Shown here: positions 44,068-52,973 of the stretch, piece after piece
Layout: every line of letters begins with the position of its first letter
How positions within the stretch are numbered: the stretch's first letter is position 1
DNA from: Bacillus salipaludis
GTDB taxonomy: Bacteria; Bacillota; Bacilli; Bacillales_B; DSM-18226
Assembly (NCBI RefSeq): GCF_004358205.1
Contig: NZ_SMYO01000003.1
Coordinates: 62,001 to 126,000, forward strand
Reading direction: 5' to 3'
Length of the DNA stretch: 64,000 nucleotides
Notes under the pieces: generated by a model
Databases searched by the model: none
Told to the model about the DNA's origin: nothing
The model's input: the letters and a program-made list of their open reading frames with translations, nothing else
Position numbers and translations under genes: made by a program

Positions 44068-44178
44068 TTAATAAAAGCCGCCGTATCCTCCGCCGATAAA
44101 CGACGCTCCAATTATAATAAGAAGGATAAACAATACAACGATCAATGCGAAACCTCCACCAGCACCTGCACCATCCAT
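44068..44178 (-). CDS. YjcZ family sporulation miniprotein
   Basis: A 36-residue protein, [20 protein letters not shown] then [16 protein letters not shown]. The core is shared with the 43893 gene, so the pair likely arose by tandem duplication. ATG 44178 follows GGGAGGT by eight bases. Confidence 0.8.
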   Translation of the reverse strand: MDGAGAGGGFALIVVLFILLIIIGASFIGGGYGGFY

Positions 44179-44277
44179 TACTAAGACCTCCCTTCTTTAA
44201 CTCCATATATACTATGCAAACGTCATGATTTTGGCAGGGCTTGTTTATTTTGGTGTTTATCTCTCGCTGAAAATGAA

Positions 44278-44312
44278 ATAAAGCGGGGAGGATCCCCGCT
44301 TAGGTTGTCGAG
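44278..44312 (+). repeat. Inverted partner of the glnA terminator hairpin
   Basis: AAAGCGGGGA-GGA-TCCCCGC followed by TTAGGTTGTCGA. It matches, in reverse orientation, the sequence at 45196-45229 in about 30 of 34 positions. It has no gene ending at it. Confidence 0.7.
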
Positions 44313-44389
44313 AAAGGATATTTTTCTTGGCAATTTTATTTTTTGCTAGATCTAAATACAAATTTTAATTGATAGTCCCTACAAAAGGG

Positions 44390-44522
44390 CCTGTTGATTT
44401 CCGCTCAGGTCACTCGCTTTCCGCGGGGAGGTCCTGAAGCCTCCTCGGCGCTTGCGCCTGTGGGGTCTCCAGTGACCTCTTTATCCCGCAGGAGTCGAGT
44501 GCCCTCCGCTCCAATCAACAGG
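44390..44522 (-). repeat. Dispersed palindromic repeat, copy B (short variant)
   Basis: 133 bp with 10-bp perfect terminal inverted repeats CCTGTTGATT and AATCAACAGG, CCGCTC boxes at both ends and a GC-rich, self-complementary middle. Diverged from copies A and C. Confidence 0.8.
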
Positions 44523-44918
44523 AGGGGCAAAATCAATTATTAATTTGCTATATATTCGCCAGTCTCTACCTTTACTTTGTTTATTTGTGCTTGCTTTTAA
44601 ATGGGTTGATTCCGCAAATAAAACAAGTCACCCAACTATATTGTCTATCAAAAATATCCCAAAAAGATACCCAATATACATATCTTAAAAAGAAAAAGGG
44701 GATTAGTTGCGGCCATTATCCTCATTATAATAAGGATGAACATTTTCAAGAAGAATCGAAAAATCAATATTATTTGCAATTAAGACTAGAAGAGGGTCAT
44801 TTGAAACTAATTCATCATAGTTACAAATTCATACTCACTTTGAGTAACCTATATTAGCTTAAACATTAAATCCACTTATTTTAGACACTTAAGGAGTTTA
44901 AATCTTTATTGAATGCAC
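44523..44918. other. Segment between repeats B and C
   Basis: AT-rich stretch. An ATG frame at 44585-44857 would give 90 residues (CGHYPHYNKDEHFQEESKNQ among them), but lacks a ribosome binding site and a recognisable family; I treat it as non-coding or decayed. Confidence 0.4.
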
Positions 44919-45109
44919 CTGTTGATTGGAGCGGAAGGCACGAAGACTCCTCGGAAATGCTATCGCATTTCCTTCGTGCGTGGGTGGTTTCGAGGAGCAT
45001 TCAATGTCCTGCGGGAGTACGGGGCTGGGGAGACCCCGCAGGAGCGAAGCGACGAGGAGGCTCCCCGGCACGCCCGCGAACCGCTTGTGCCTGGAGCGGA
45101 AATCAACAG
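44919..45109 (+). repeat. Dispersed palindromic repeat, copy C (full core)
   Basis: 191 bp with terminal CTGTTGATT and AATCAACAG. It aligns with copy A read on the opposite strand over the entire core, including the internal GCACGAAG/CTTCGTGC hairpin. It is inverted relative to copy B, 400 bp away. Confidence 0.85.
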
Positions 45110-45179
45110 ACTTGTGGCACAGTTAAAACATTATAATTAATTAACGCAGTGAATTGTTAAAGAGAGCAAACAAAATAAA

Positions 45180-45229
45180 GGCTATCGAAAGATTTTCGAC
45201 AGCCTGAGCGGGGAGCATCCCCGCTTTAT
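45180..45229 (-). terminator. Double-hairpin terminator after glnA
   Basis: On the minus strand AAAGCGGGGA-TGC-TCCCCGC, then AGGCTGTCGAAAA pairing with TTTCGATAGCC and a T-rich end. Confidence 0.75.
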
Positions 45230-45235
45230 CAATCA

Positions 45236-46600
45236 TTAAAATTTAGTATGATAGTTTTCGATTTCCCATGTGTGGACTGCTGTACGGTAGCTATCCCATT
45301 CGGCTTTTTTCATAGAGACATATTCGTTGTAGACATGTTCACCAAGGGTATTAGCGGCAATTTCGCCAGCTTCTAATGCACTGACCGCTTCTGCCAAGCT
45401 GCCAGGAAGGCTGTCAATTCCCTTGAACGCTCTAGTTTCTTCATCCATATGGAAAATATCTTCATTAATTGGAGCAGGTACTTCTAATTCCTTCTCTACC
45501 CCGTCTAACCCTGCAGAAGCAATCACCGCAAATGTTAGGTAAGGGTTGGAAGATGGATCTGGACAACGCAGTTCTACCCGTGTGGCCAGACCTCTTTTTG
45601 CTGGGATACGAATCAATGCTGAACGGTTCGAAGTAGACCAGGCAATATAACAAGGTGCTTCATAACCAGGAACTAAGCGCTTGTAGGAGTTCACAAGCGG
45701 GTTAGTCACGGCAGTAAAACTCTTCACGTTTTCTAAAATACCTGCAATAAATTGGTATGCTTCTTCTGATAATTGTAACTCATCCGTCTCATCAAAGAAG
45801 GCATTTCCGCTTTCATTGAAGAGGGACATATTGACATGCATTCCAGAACCGTTGATTCCAAAAACTGGTTTCGGCATAAAGGTAGCGTGTAAACCAAATT
45901 TCTTCGCCACTGTTTTGACTACCCATTTGTAAGTAGTGGAAAGGTCTGCAGCCGTTAAAATATCTGCATATTTAAAATTGATTTCATGCTGCCCTTCCGC
46001 CACTTCATGGTGAGATGCTTCAATCGTAAAGCCCATCGCTTTTAAAGCACGGTAGATTTCTAAACGAACGCGCTCGCCAAGATCGTGTGGAGATGGCTCA
46101 AAATAGCCTGCTTTATCCCCAAGCTCTTGGGTAGCATATCCGTTTTCATCTGTTTTAAAAAGGAAAAATTCTAATTCCGGTCCTACTGAAATCGAGTACC
46201 CTTTTTCAGCTGCACGATCAACAGTTTTCTTCAAAACATTTCTTGTATCTCCCTCATAAGGCGTTCCATCTGGATTCTTTACCGAGCATAAGAAACGAGC
46301 TTCTGAATACCCTTCTTCAACTGTCCAAGGAAGAACTGCAAATGTATTTAGATCTGGCTGAAGATAAAGGTCGGATTTATTAATCGGTGAAAAACCTTTA
46401 ATCGAAGATCCATCAAACATCATTTTTCCTTCAACTACATCCTCGAGTTGTTCTGTTGTTACGGTTACGTGCTTTAAGATCCCTTCGATATCGACAAATT
46501 GTAAATGTAATAGTTCCACAGATTTTTCTGAAATGGTTTCTTTTATTTGTTCAAGAGTTGTATCCGCAGCAGTTGTTTTTGAAATAAGCGTTTCAGTCAT
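45236..46600 (-). CDS. glnA: Type I glutamine synthetase (probable paralogue)
   Basis: A 454-residue GSI with all catalytic motifs: MFDGSSIKGF, SVGPELEFFLFK, ASHHEVAEGQHEINFKYA, MPKPVFGINGSGMHVNMSLF and SYKRLVPGYEAPCY. It makes glutamine from glutamate and ammonia with ATP. A 10-residue N-terminal extension and many substitutions set it apart from B. subtilis GlnA as I recall it. The feedback arginine (Arg62 there, in EGFVRIEESD) is replaced: KGFSPINKSD. There is no glnR upstream, unlike the glnRA operon. A TnrA/GlnR box overlaps the transcript start region. Confidence 0.92.
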   Translation of the reverse strand: MTETLISKTTAADTTLEQIKETISEKSVELLHLQFVDIEGILKHVTVTTEQLEDVVEGKMMFDGSSIKGFSPINKSDLYLQPDLNTFAVLPWTVEEGYSEARFLCSVKNPDGTPYEGDTRNVLKKTVDRAAEKGYSISVGPELEFFLFKTDENGYATQELGDKAGYFEPSPHDLGERVRLEIYRALKAMGFTIEASHHEVAEGQHEINFKYADILTAADLSTTYKWVVKTVAKKFGLHATFMPKPVFGINGSGMHVNMSLFNESGNAFFDETDELQLSEEAYQFIAGILENVKSFTAVTNPLVNSYKRLVPGYEAPCYIAWSTSNRSALIRIPAKRGLATRVELRCPDPSSNPYLTFAVIASAGLDGVEKELEVPAPINEDIFHMDEETRAFKGIDSLPGSLAEAVSALEAGEIAANTLGEHVYNEYVSMKKAEWDSYRTAVHTWEIENYHTKF

Positions 46601-46622
46601 GTCACATTACCCCTCATTCTCA

Positions 46623-46639
46623 TGTTATATTTCCTCACA
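46623..46639 (-). promoter_or_regulatory. TnrA/GlnR box in front of glnA
   Basis: TGTGA, seven bases, TAACA: fits TGTNAN7TNACA exactly. It lies between the promoter and the start codon, at about +8 to +24, where binding should repress. Confidence 0.7.
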
Positions 46640-46652
46640 TCTAATATTTTTG

Positions 46653-46681
46653 ATTATAGTGAAAAAATCATCCTTTGACAA
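46653..46681 (-). promoter_or_regulatory. SigA promoter of glnA
   Basis: TTGTCA, 17 bases, TATAAT on the minus strand, 52 bp before the start codon. Confidence 0.75.
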
Positions 46682-46917
46682 TATTTTTTTGAATATTTTT
46701 TGAATATTTATAGTATTTTTTTAGAAAGCGTTTTCATCTACAGTGATTAATTAAGGATTTTCAACCTTTGTTTCCAATTAATATTTTAATAAATATACAG
46801 TCGCGCGTATATAAATCATTTTAGTCTTAATTTCCTCATACTCGTAATATCTTATTTAAGGACTCTTTTTCCGCAATTTTTGTGTAATCATCATTTCAAA
46901 AAATAAGGGGGTTTCCA

Positions 46918-47886
46918 ATGAAGGCAATCGTTTATGACCAATACGGTCCGCCAGATGTCCTTAAAGTAACGGAAGTGGATATACCAATTCCTAAGGAGAA
47001 TGAGGTACTCGTAAAAATTCATGCAACATCTGTTAATTTTGGAAACTTGGTTCTTTTAAAAGGCGAACCTTTCTTAGCCCGCTTTGCCTTCGGGCTATTA
47101 AAACCAAAATACCCCATACCTGGAGGTGACATAGCAGGGCGGATTGAAGCGGTCGGAAAAAATGTTAAGAACTTTCAGCCTGGTGATGATGTATTCGGAG
47201 ACTTATCAGGTTGTGGCTGGGGTGGCTTTGCAGAATATGCAGCGATCCCCGAGCAGTCAATTGCATTAAAACCAACCAATTTGTCCTTTGAAGAAGCTGT
47301 TGCAGTCCCAATGGCGGGTGTAACAGCTCTTCAGGCCATACGGAATAAAGGTAAAATACAATCAGGACAAAAGGTATTGATAAATGGCGCATCCGGTGGT
47401 GTCGGAACTTTCGCGGTACAGCTCGCCAAAGCATATGGGGCTGAGGTTACGGGTGTGTGCAGTACGAAAAACTTAGAGATTTTACGTTCGCTTGGGGCGG
47501 ACCATGCAATTGATTATAAGAAGGAGGATTTTACCAAAAGCCATCAGCGTTATGACCTAATTTTGGGTGTGAACGGATCTCATCCAATAACTGCGTATAA
47601 GCGAGTCTTAACTCCAAATGGTATTTTTGTACATGTAGGTGGTTCAGGTGCTCAAATGTTTCAAGCCATGGTACTGGGACCTTTAATTTCAATGCTTGGT
47701 AAAAAGAAAATGAGTACCTTCTTACATAGGGCTAATCAACAAGATTTGATTTATTTAAAAGAACTTCTTGAAACGGGCCAAGTTAAACCTGTTCTTGATC
47801 GGTGCTATAAATTAAATGATGTGCATGACGCTTTCAGGTATTTTGCAGAAGGGCATGCTCAAGGAAAAATTGTCCTTACTGTATAA
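46918..47886 (+). CDS. Zinc-independent MDR alcohol dehydrogenase / quinone oxidoreductase
   Basis: A 322-residue MDR-superfamily enzyme. It has the GroES-like domain (ATSVNFGNLVLLKGEP, PGGDIAGRIEAVGKNV), the NADPH loop INGASGGVGTFAVQLAKAYG and the C-terminal LLETGQVKPVLDRCYKL. Structural and catalytic zinc cysteines are missing, as in quinone oxidoreductases. It reduces quinones or enones with NADPH. ATG 46918 follows AAGGGGG. Confidence 0.82.
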   Translation: MKAIVYDQYGPPDVLKVTEVDIPIPKENEVLVKIHATSVNFGNLVLLKGEPFLARFAFGLLKPKYPIPGGDIAGRIEAVGKNVKNFQPGDDVFGDLSGCGWGGFAEYAAIPEQSIALKPTNLSFEEAVAVPMAGVTALQAIRNKGKIQSGQKVLINGASGGVGTFAVQLAKAYGAEVTGVCSTKNLEILRSLGADHAIDYKKEDFTKSHQRYDLILGVNGSHPITAYKRVLTPNGIFVHVGGSGAQMFQAMVLGPLISMLGKKKMSTFLHRANQQDLIYLKELLETGQVKPVLDRCYKLNDVHDAFRYFAEGHAQGKIVLTV

Positions 47887-47916
47887 ATTAAAGGTAGTTT
47901 CATTTATAAAAAATTC

Positions 47917-47946
47917 ACACTGCAAATTCATTTGTAGTGTTTTTGT
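47917..47946 (+). terminator. Terminator after the oxidoreductase gene
   Basis: ACACTGCAAAT and ATTTGTAGTGT arms with TTTT following; one mismatch. Confidence 0.65.
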
Positions 47947-48091
47947 GTTTTTAACCTAGGCACTATCAAAGCGTTGATACCCTTCCCCTATTTGACCACC
48001 TAATTCTCCGGTTCCTCATTTTTCTTCTAATGAGTGGTCATAATAAAGGAATAAGTTCTTCATATATAAGGATCAGATTGGGGGAGATACT

Positions 48092-49516
48092 TTGAATCAT
48101 ACTTGGCTTTCTTTGTTTCCATTTATTATCGTCATTTCCATGTCCATTTGGCTAAAAAACATCCTGCCTGGTCTTATCCTCGGTTTACTAGTGGGGTCAT
48201 TGATTTTTAAAGCTGATTTATTAGCTGGAGTCTATCAAACGGTATCCTATATTGTGACAACTTTAACCGCTGGAAATAATATTAAAATCATTGGATTTCT
48301 ATATTTATTTGGCGGATTGGTTGGGATGATGAACATTTCTGGAGGTATAAAGGGCTTTTCAGAGTGGGTTGGGAATAAAATTCAAACAGAGCGCGGACTG
48401 CTGGGACTGATTTGGTTTACCCTCCTTTTTACGTTTATGATGCCGATGTTTCGAATTATGATGATTGGTCCGATTGTTAAATCTTTGATTAAAAAAATGA
48501 ATTTGCCAAAGCAAAAGGTCGGACTAACGATGGATATTTCAACAGAGTCAGTGATTGTCCTTCTGCCGGTTGCTACGGCATTTGTTGGATTCATGGTGTC
48601 ATTAGTTGAAAGCAGTATAGGCAAACTTCATTTAGGTATGTCCTCCTACCATGTTTTTTTGCTAAGTATTTTGTTTAATTTTTTTGCTATTGTGATGTTA
48701 GTTATCGGGATTGTCCTAACCTTCTGGACTAAAGCAGACAAATCTTCTCTTCTTAACCTAAATCAAAAGCAGTTAGATGAAGAAGCGAATGACCTACACC
48801 GGAGTGGTATTAAAAGAGAATTATCGATGGTAAAAGCCCAACCTTGGAATTTGATTTTCCCCGTCTTTTTACTTCTCGGATTATCATTATTTCTATTGTG
48901 GCAAAATGGCAGAGCTAAAGGAGCTCATACAATTTTTGAAGCTTTTTCGATGGCCGATGCGACCTTTGTAATGCTATTAGCCGTTTTCATCACCCTTGTT
49001 TTATCCTTTGTTTTTTACATAGTGAGACGACAGAAATTGGACGAAATCTTGTACCATTTTTTTGATGGTGGAAACCAAATGATGGAGGCCGTCACGTTGC
49101 TTGTTCTCATCTGGTCATTAACCTTATTGGCGGAAGATCTTGGTTTTTCAAAATTTATTAGTTCTACTTTGGGTTCCTTCTTGCCCGCCTTTTTGACCCC
49201 GGTCACGATCTTTGTGCTGGGATCAATTGTCGGTTACTTTATTGGTTCCTCCTGGGGAACATGGGGATTATTCATGCCTTTAGGAATGTCCTTAGCGGTT
49301 TCTACCGGTGCATCTATCCCATTAACCGTGGGTGCTGTTTTTGCAAGTGGAGCTTTTGGCGCTCTAACCTCACCACTAGGGGATACCACCATTACAACCG
49401 CTACCATTTTAGATATGTCACTTATCGACTATGCACGTTTTAAATTAAAGGTGGCGGCCATTGGAGGAGTCATTTCAATTGTTTTATATACGATTGGCGG
49501 CTTTTTTGTTTCTTGA
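48092..49516 (+). CDS. NhaC family Na+/H+ antiporter
   Basis: A 474-residue transporter with about eleven membrane segments. The NhaC signatures are visible in the C-terminal half (VTLLVLIWSLTLLAEDLGFS, SSWGTWGLFMPLGMSLAV, SGAFGALTSPLGDTTITTA). It expels sodium or takes up amino/organic ions in exchange for protons. TTG 48092 lies a few bases after GGGGGAG. Related YheL, MleN and tetracycline-like carriers cannot be excluded. Confidence 0.8.
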   Translation: MNHTWLSLFPFIIVISMSIWLKNILPGLILGLLVGSLIFKADLLAGVYQTVSYIVTTLTAGNNIKIIGFLYLFGGLVGMMNISGGIKGFSEWVGNKIQTERGLLGLIWFTLLFTFMMPMFRIMMIGPIVKSLIKKMNLPKQKVGLTMDISTESVIVLLPVATAFVGFMVSLVESSIGKLHLGMSSYHVFLLSILFNFFAIVMLVIGIVLTFWTKADKSSLLNLNQKQLDEEANDLHRSGIKRELSMVKAQPWNLIFPVFLLLGLSLFLLWQNGRAKGAHTIFEAFSMADATFVMLLAVFITLVLSFVFYIVRRQKLDEILYHFFDGGNQMMEAVTLLVLIWSLTLLAEDLGFSKFISSTLGSFLPAFLTPVTIFVLGSIVGYFIGSSWGTWGLFMPLGMSLAVSTGASIPLTVGAVFASGAFGALTSPLGDTTITTATILDMSLIDYARFKLKVAAIGGVISIVLYTIGGFFVS

Positions 49517-49611
49517 GCCGTTTTTGTGAGCAGATTTTAAGGAATTAGCTAGCTTAAAATGTTGGTTATGTTGGAAAATGTTAGTATCTCACAAAAATAT
49601 GACAAAATTCT

Positions 49612-49628
49612 TGTAACATTACTGTAAT
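49612..49628 (+). promoter_or_regulatory. WalR (YycF) box upstream of the yocH-like gene
   Basis: TGTAAC, five bases, TGTAAT: exact fit to TGTWAH-N5-TGTWAH. It is 217 bp from the start codon, so a long leader or a distal activator site is implied. The rest of 49517-49845 holds no gene. Confidence 0.62.
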
Positions 49629-49845
49629 AATGACAAGTTGCATTTAAAGCACATCCTATTGGGCTTTTTCTAGATAATATTCCTTAAAAACACTATATTT
49701 CAGATTATTCCGCCAATTTCGAAATACTATCGCAATATACTTGCCATGCTTGTAATGGTTTTAACATCCTCCTGTTCTTTTTATCAGCAAAATTCATGTT
49801 AAGCTTATGAAAACTTAGCGGACAAAGAACACGGAGGGTAAAAAA

Positions 49846-50592
49846 ATGCTAAACAAAATTAAAACATTTATGGCAGCTGTTGTACTCTCAGGTACTGTGA
49901 GTGCTAATGTACATGCTGCAACGATTACTGTACAAGAAGGAGATACACTTTCAAATCTAGCAAGTGTAAATCATACAAAAGTAGAAAACATCCGAATGTT
50001 GAATCATCTAACTTCAGATCTTATTTTTCCAGGTGAAAGATTAGAGATCGCACCTGAAAAACATTATATCGTAAAACAAGATGAAACCTTATTGGATATT
50101 GCCAAAAGGCATCATGTAAGTGTTTCACAAATTAAAGAATGGAACCATTTAATTTCGGACCTTATCCACCCTGGATTAGATTTAATCATCTTTGAGGATG
50201 TTTCTGAAACCAAATCAAAAAAGCAAGAAGCATCTGAAGTGACGAAACAAGATCAAGTGGATTCAAAAGATAAAGCAACATCACATCCTAAGAAACAGGC
50301 TGCTAAGCAAATTACCGTGAAGGCCACGGCTTATACGGCTTCATGTGAAGGATGTTCTGGAATCACAAAAACTGGAGTTAACATTAAAGCAAACCCGAAT
50401 GCAAAAGTCATCGCAGTGGATCCAAATGTTATCCCTTTGGGTAGTAAGGTTTATGTTGAGGGGTTCGGTGAAGCGACAGCTGCCGATACGGGAAGTGCCA
50501 TTAAAGGAAATCGGATTGATGTCTTTATTCCTTCCGAAGCAGATGCTATTGATTTTGGTGTAAAACAATTAAAAGTAACTATATTAAACTAG
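49846..50592 (+). CDS. Secreted LysM-3D cell-wall protein, YocH-like
   Basis: A 248-residue wall protein. Signal peptide 1-24 (VHA cleavage), LysM domains about 26-68 (TVQEGDTLSNLASVNHTKVE) and 71-116 (IVKQDETLLDIAKRHHVSVS), a Lys/Gln-rich linker, and a C-terminal 3D domain (TAYTASCEGCSGITKTG, then AADTGSAIKGNRIDVF) with its three aspartates. 3D domains act as lytic transglycosylase-like hydrolases. The architecture and WalR box fit B. subtilis YocH, a muropeptide-recycling hydrolase of the WalRK regulon. Confidence 0.85.
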   Translation: MLNKIKTFMAAVVLSGTVSANVHAATITVQEGDTLSNLASVNHTKVENIRMLNHLTSDLIFPGERLEIAPEKHYIVKQDETLLDIAKRHHVSVSQIKEWNHLISDLIHPGLDLIIFEDVSETKSKKQEASEVTKQDQVDSKDKATSHPKKQAAKQITVKATAYTASCEGCSGITKTGVNIKANPNAKVIAVDPNVIPLGSKVYVEGFGEATAADTGSAIKGNRIDVFIPSEADAIDFGVKQLKVTILN

Positions 50593-50598
50593 CAATGT

Positions 50599-50638
50599 AA
50601 AGGGCTTCTCCATTTTTTGGAGAAGCCCTTTGCTTTTT
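50599..50638 (+). terminator. Terminator after the yocH-like gene
   Basis: AAAGGGCTTCTCCA and TGGAGAAGCCCTTT arms, then GCTTTTTT. Confidence 0.9.
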
Positions 50639-50693
50639 TACATATCTATTAAGTTAAGTTTTATAAGATAAAATACTATTTCTCTAAAATAAA

Positions 50694-51695
50694 TTATGGC
50701 TCTATTACTCTAATTTTATCACCAATTTCAAAAGACATGAGATCCTCTCCCACGACCACTTTTCCTTTATACGTCTTATTCGTTCTGATTGCCAAATTTG
50801 CTTCCGCATCTGTTAAGCCACCAAGTAATACTATATGTGAATAAACTGCTAGTTTTGGCTTTACCTTATTAAATACTTTTCCAGCTTGTTCAGGTGTGGT
50901 ATGGATATCAAGGATTTTTTGGATTGCCGGTGTTTCATCTTCTGGCCGAGCTGCAGCCACTTCATGTATTAGTAAATCCGTCCCCTTCGCATGGCGAATG
51001 AGGTTTTTATTATATCGAGTATCTCCTGAGATCACAACAGAATGCCCATTATAATTCACTCTATACCCGAAGCTTGGTTTCATCGAACCATGGTCAACCA
51101 AGAAAGCAATGACCTGAACACCATTGTTCTCATAAACTACTCCTTGGTCAATATCATGACCAATTGCATCTAGTCCTTTGAGATTCTCGTTCTGCGTCTC
51201 TTTTCGTCCTTGAATATCGGCGGCATAAGCTTCTCCCATGTGATCCATCATATCCCTAGTACCTTTAGGACCCCATACCTCAAAAGGCACTTCCCTCTTT
51301 CCGGCTGTTGGCAATGATCCTGTCAGCCAAACATCAGGAATTCCATTTGTATGATCAGAATGCAAATGGGTAATAAACAGTTTGTTAATTTTTCCTGGCA
51401 TGACATTCACTTGACTTAGCCTTAAGGCTGCCCCTCGACCAGCATCAAATAACAATTTTTCTTCTCCAACCTCGACTAATGTGGATGGGCCGAAACGCTC
51501 AATGCTTAATAGCGGAGAACCAGTTCCAAGAAGAGTTACCTTAAAATCACTTGTCATCTGCGCTTGTGAAGCTTCTTCCTTTTTGTTTTGTGATTGATCA
51601 GCCGCTGAATGTAGTGGTGATAAAAATAAGCCCACACCTAAAAGGAATGATAAAGAGATACTGAGTAAACCGATGATCCTTTTCTTTTTCAACAT
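50694..51695 (-). CDS. Secreted metallo-beta-lactamase-fold hydrolase (RNase Z-like)
   Basis: A 333-residue secreted protein. Signal peptide 1-34, then an MBL domain with THLHSDHTNGIPD (HxHxDH), VVISGDTRYNK and a final histidine in AVYSHIVLLG. The arrangement is that of ElaC/arylsulfatase-type MBL proteins. Export of an RNase Z-like fold suggests a phosphodiesterase or alkylsulfatase. ATG 51695 follows GGGGGAAGAA; an in-frame TTG at 51707 overlaps that site. Confidence 0.75.
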   Translation of the reverse strand: MLKKKRIIGLLSISLSFLLGVGLFLSPLHSAADQSQNKKEEASQAQMTSDFKVTLLGTGSPLLSIERFGPSTLVEVGEEKLLFDAGRGAALRLSQVNVMPGKINKLFITHLHSDHTNGIPDVWLTGSLPTAGKREVPFEVWGPKGTRDMMDHMGEAYAADIQGRKETQNENLKGLDAIGHDIDQGVVYENNGVQVIAFLVDHGSMKPSFGYRVNYNGHSVVISGDTRYNKNLIRHAKGTDLLIHEVAAARPEDETPAIQKILDIHTTPEQAGKVFNKVKPKLAVYSHIVLLGGLTDAEANLAIRTNKTYKGKVVVGEDLMSFEIGDKIRVIEP

Positions 51696-51931
51696 TTCTT
51701 CCCCCAATTCTTATGTATTTATTTTAAGAAAGTTCATGATGTACTTTAGAGTTTCCGCGTTTCATATATAAAACTAGGTTTATTCTATAAATCAATTTTA
51801 AAAGAGGAAATTTTCACTGTCAAGATTATATTCTGAATATTTTGACGGTATTTACATTTTGGAAGTTTTATCACAAATAAAAAAAGCCGCAATTGCGGGT
51901 TTTAAATAGGGATCTATTTCTTTATCCTTTT

Positions 51932-52298
51932 CTACTTTTTAATTAGATCTGTTCCATAGGAATTGTCGATTGCACAAAGCCAAAGCCCTTTGTATTTTTC
52001 TTAAATACATAGGTTGCTCTTCTATCCATTGAAAACTCCGATTTTTTTGATCGGCATCAAGCAGGGTTTGGGAAATAACTAACGCAGAGTCCCCTGCCTC
52101 TAAAATGATCATCTCACCTTGAGTTGGTACTAGGCTGTTATTGAAGTATTTTGATATGGCAATAAATGCTTTTTTGATTTCTTCTTTACCTCGTGCAATC
52201 ATGCCAGGTTTTACAACCAGAATAGCATCATCCATATAGTATTTCATCGATGTATCAAAATCTCATTTGTTGATTAATTCTTTTATTTCATGTTCCAT
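51932..52298 (-). pseudogene. yybH-like SnoaL-fold gene, stop codon and frameshifts
   Basis: ATG 52298 follows GGAGGGAATAGA. The frame starts MEHEIKELINK and hits TGA at 52263, then continues [20 protein letters not shown] in the same frame, matching B. subtilis YybH (a DUF4440/SnoaL-like protein). Near 52030 the frame slips to [14 protein letters not shown] and near 51980 slips again to [14 protein letters not shown], the family C-terminus. Three independent lesions make an inactive gene likely. Confidence 0.75.
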
Positions 52299-52564
52299 TC
52301 TATTCCCTCCCCAGAGATCGATATTTATATATGTACTGTGCTTACTTATTTATAGCAAGCATGCACTCCTAATATTTTTCTACAAAAAACTAAGTATCTT
52401 AGTTGTTGGCTGTCGGCAGGTGCAAAATCATCGCTGTTCTAAAAGAAATCTGCTGATTTATGTAGATAAGTTTTTTATGATGGTGGCAGGAAAAACGAGC
52501 CCCTATCCCAAAATATTAGAAAAAGACAAAATGGTGTCTATTGAATAAGTTGAAAGGATGGTCG

Positions 52565-52756
52565 ATGTCCGTGACAAAAGATTACACCCTACAACAACTA
52601 GCAGAAGGTTTACCGAAATCCCTACTAAATGCATCTGACAAAGAATTGGAAGGATTTCAACTGATTATTGATGAAACAATTAGATTGAGAGAAGGCCATC
52701 GGAATTTACAAAAACTGATTAAAACCTTTGCCACCTCACAAATTCAACGCACATAA
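52565..52756 (+). CDS. Small protein of unknown function, 63 residues
   Basis: A helical, charged protein starting MSVTKDYTLQQLAEGLPKSL and ending KLIKTFATSQIQRT. ATG 52565 follows AAAGGAT; the open frame extends to TTG 52541 but without a ribosome binding site. A perfect terminator follows. I do not recognise the family. Confidence 0.55.
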   Translation: MSVTKDYTLQQLAEGLPKSLLNASDKELEGFQLIIDETIRLREGHRNLQKLIKTFATSQIQRT

Positions 52757-52767
52757 TCTTGTCATGT

Positions 52768-52793
52768 AGAAGGTGAATTTCACCTTCTTTTTT
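52768..52793 (+). terminator. Terminator after the 63-residue protein gene
   Basis: AGAAGGTGAA and TTCACCTTCT arms followed by TTTTTT. Confidence 0.9.
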
Positions 52794-52973
52794 ATTGGAG
52801 TTTTTTGGAGAAGCTTTTCATATTTATACCATCCATTCCGTCCCTAACAAGCTAAATTCCTCTTCCTGATCTTTCTCTACGGTCTGTATTATCGAATATA
52901 CTAATGCTTCTTATTTTCAATGAGCCCCGTTATTTTGTTACAATCATGGAAGTATTAGGAAGGGGAACACAGT

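Noticed and set aside
44585..44857. 90-codon ORF between repeats B and C
   Set aside because: No ribosome binding site, no family, unusual composition.
44909..45140. Three overlapping ORFs in repeat C
   Set aside because: They are products of the repeat's base composition, with no ribosome binding site.
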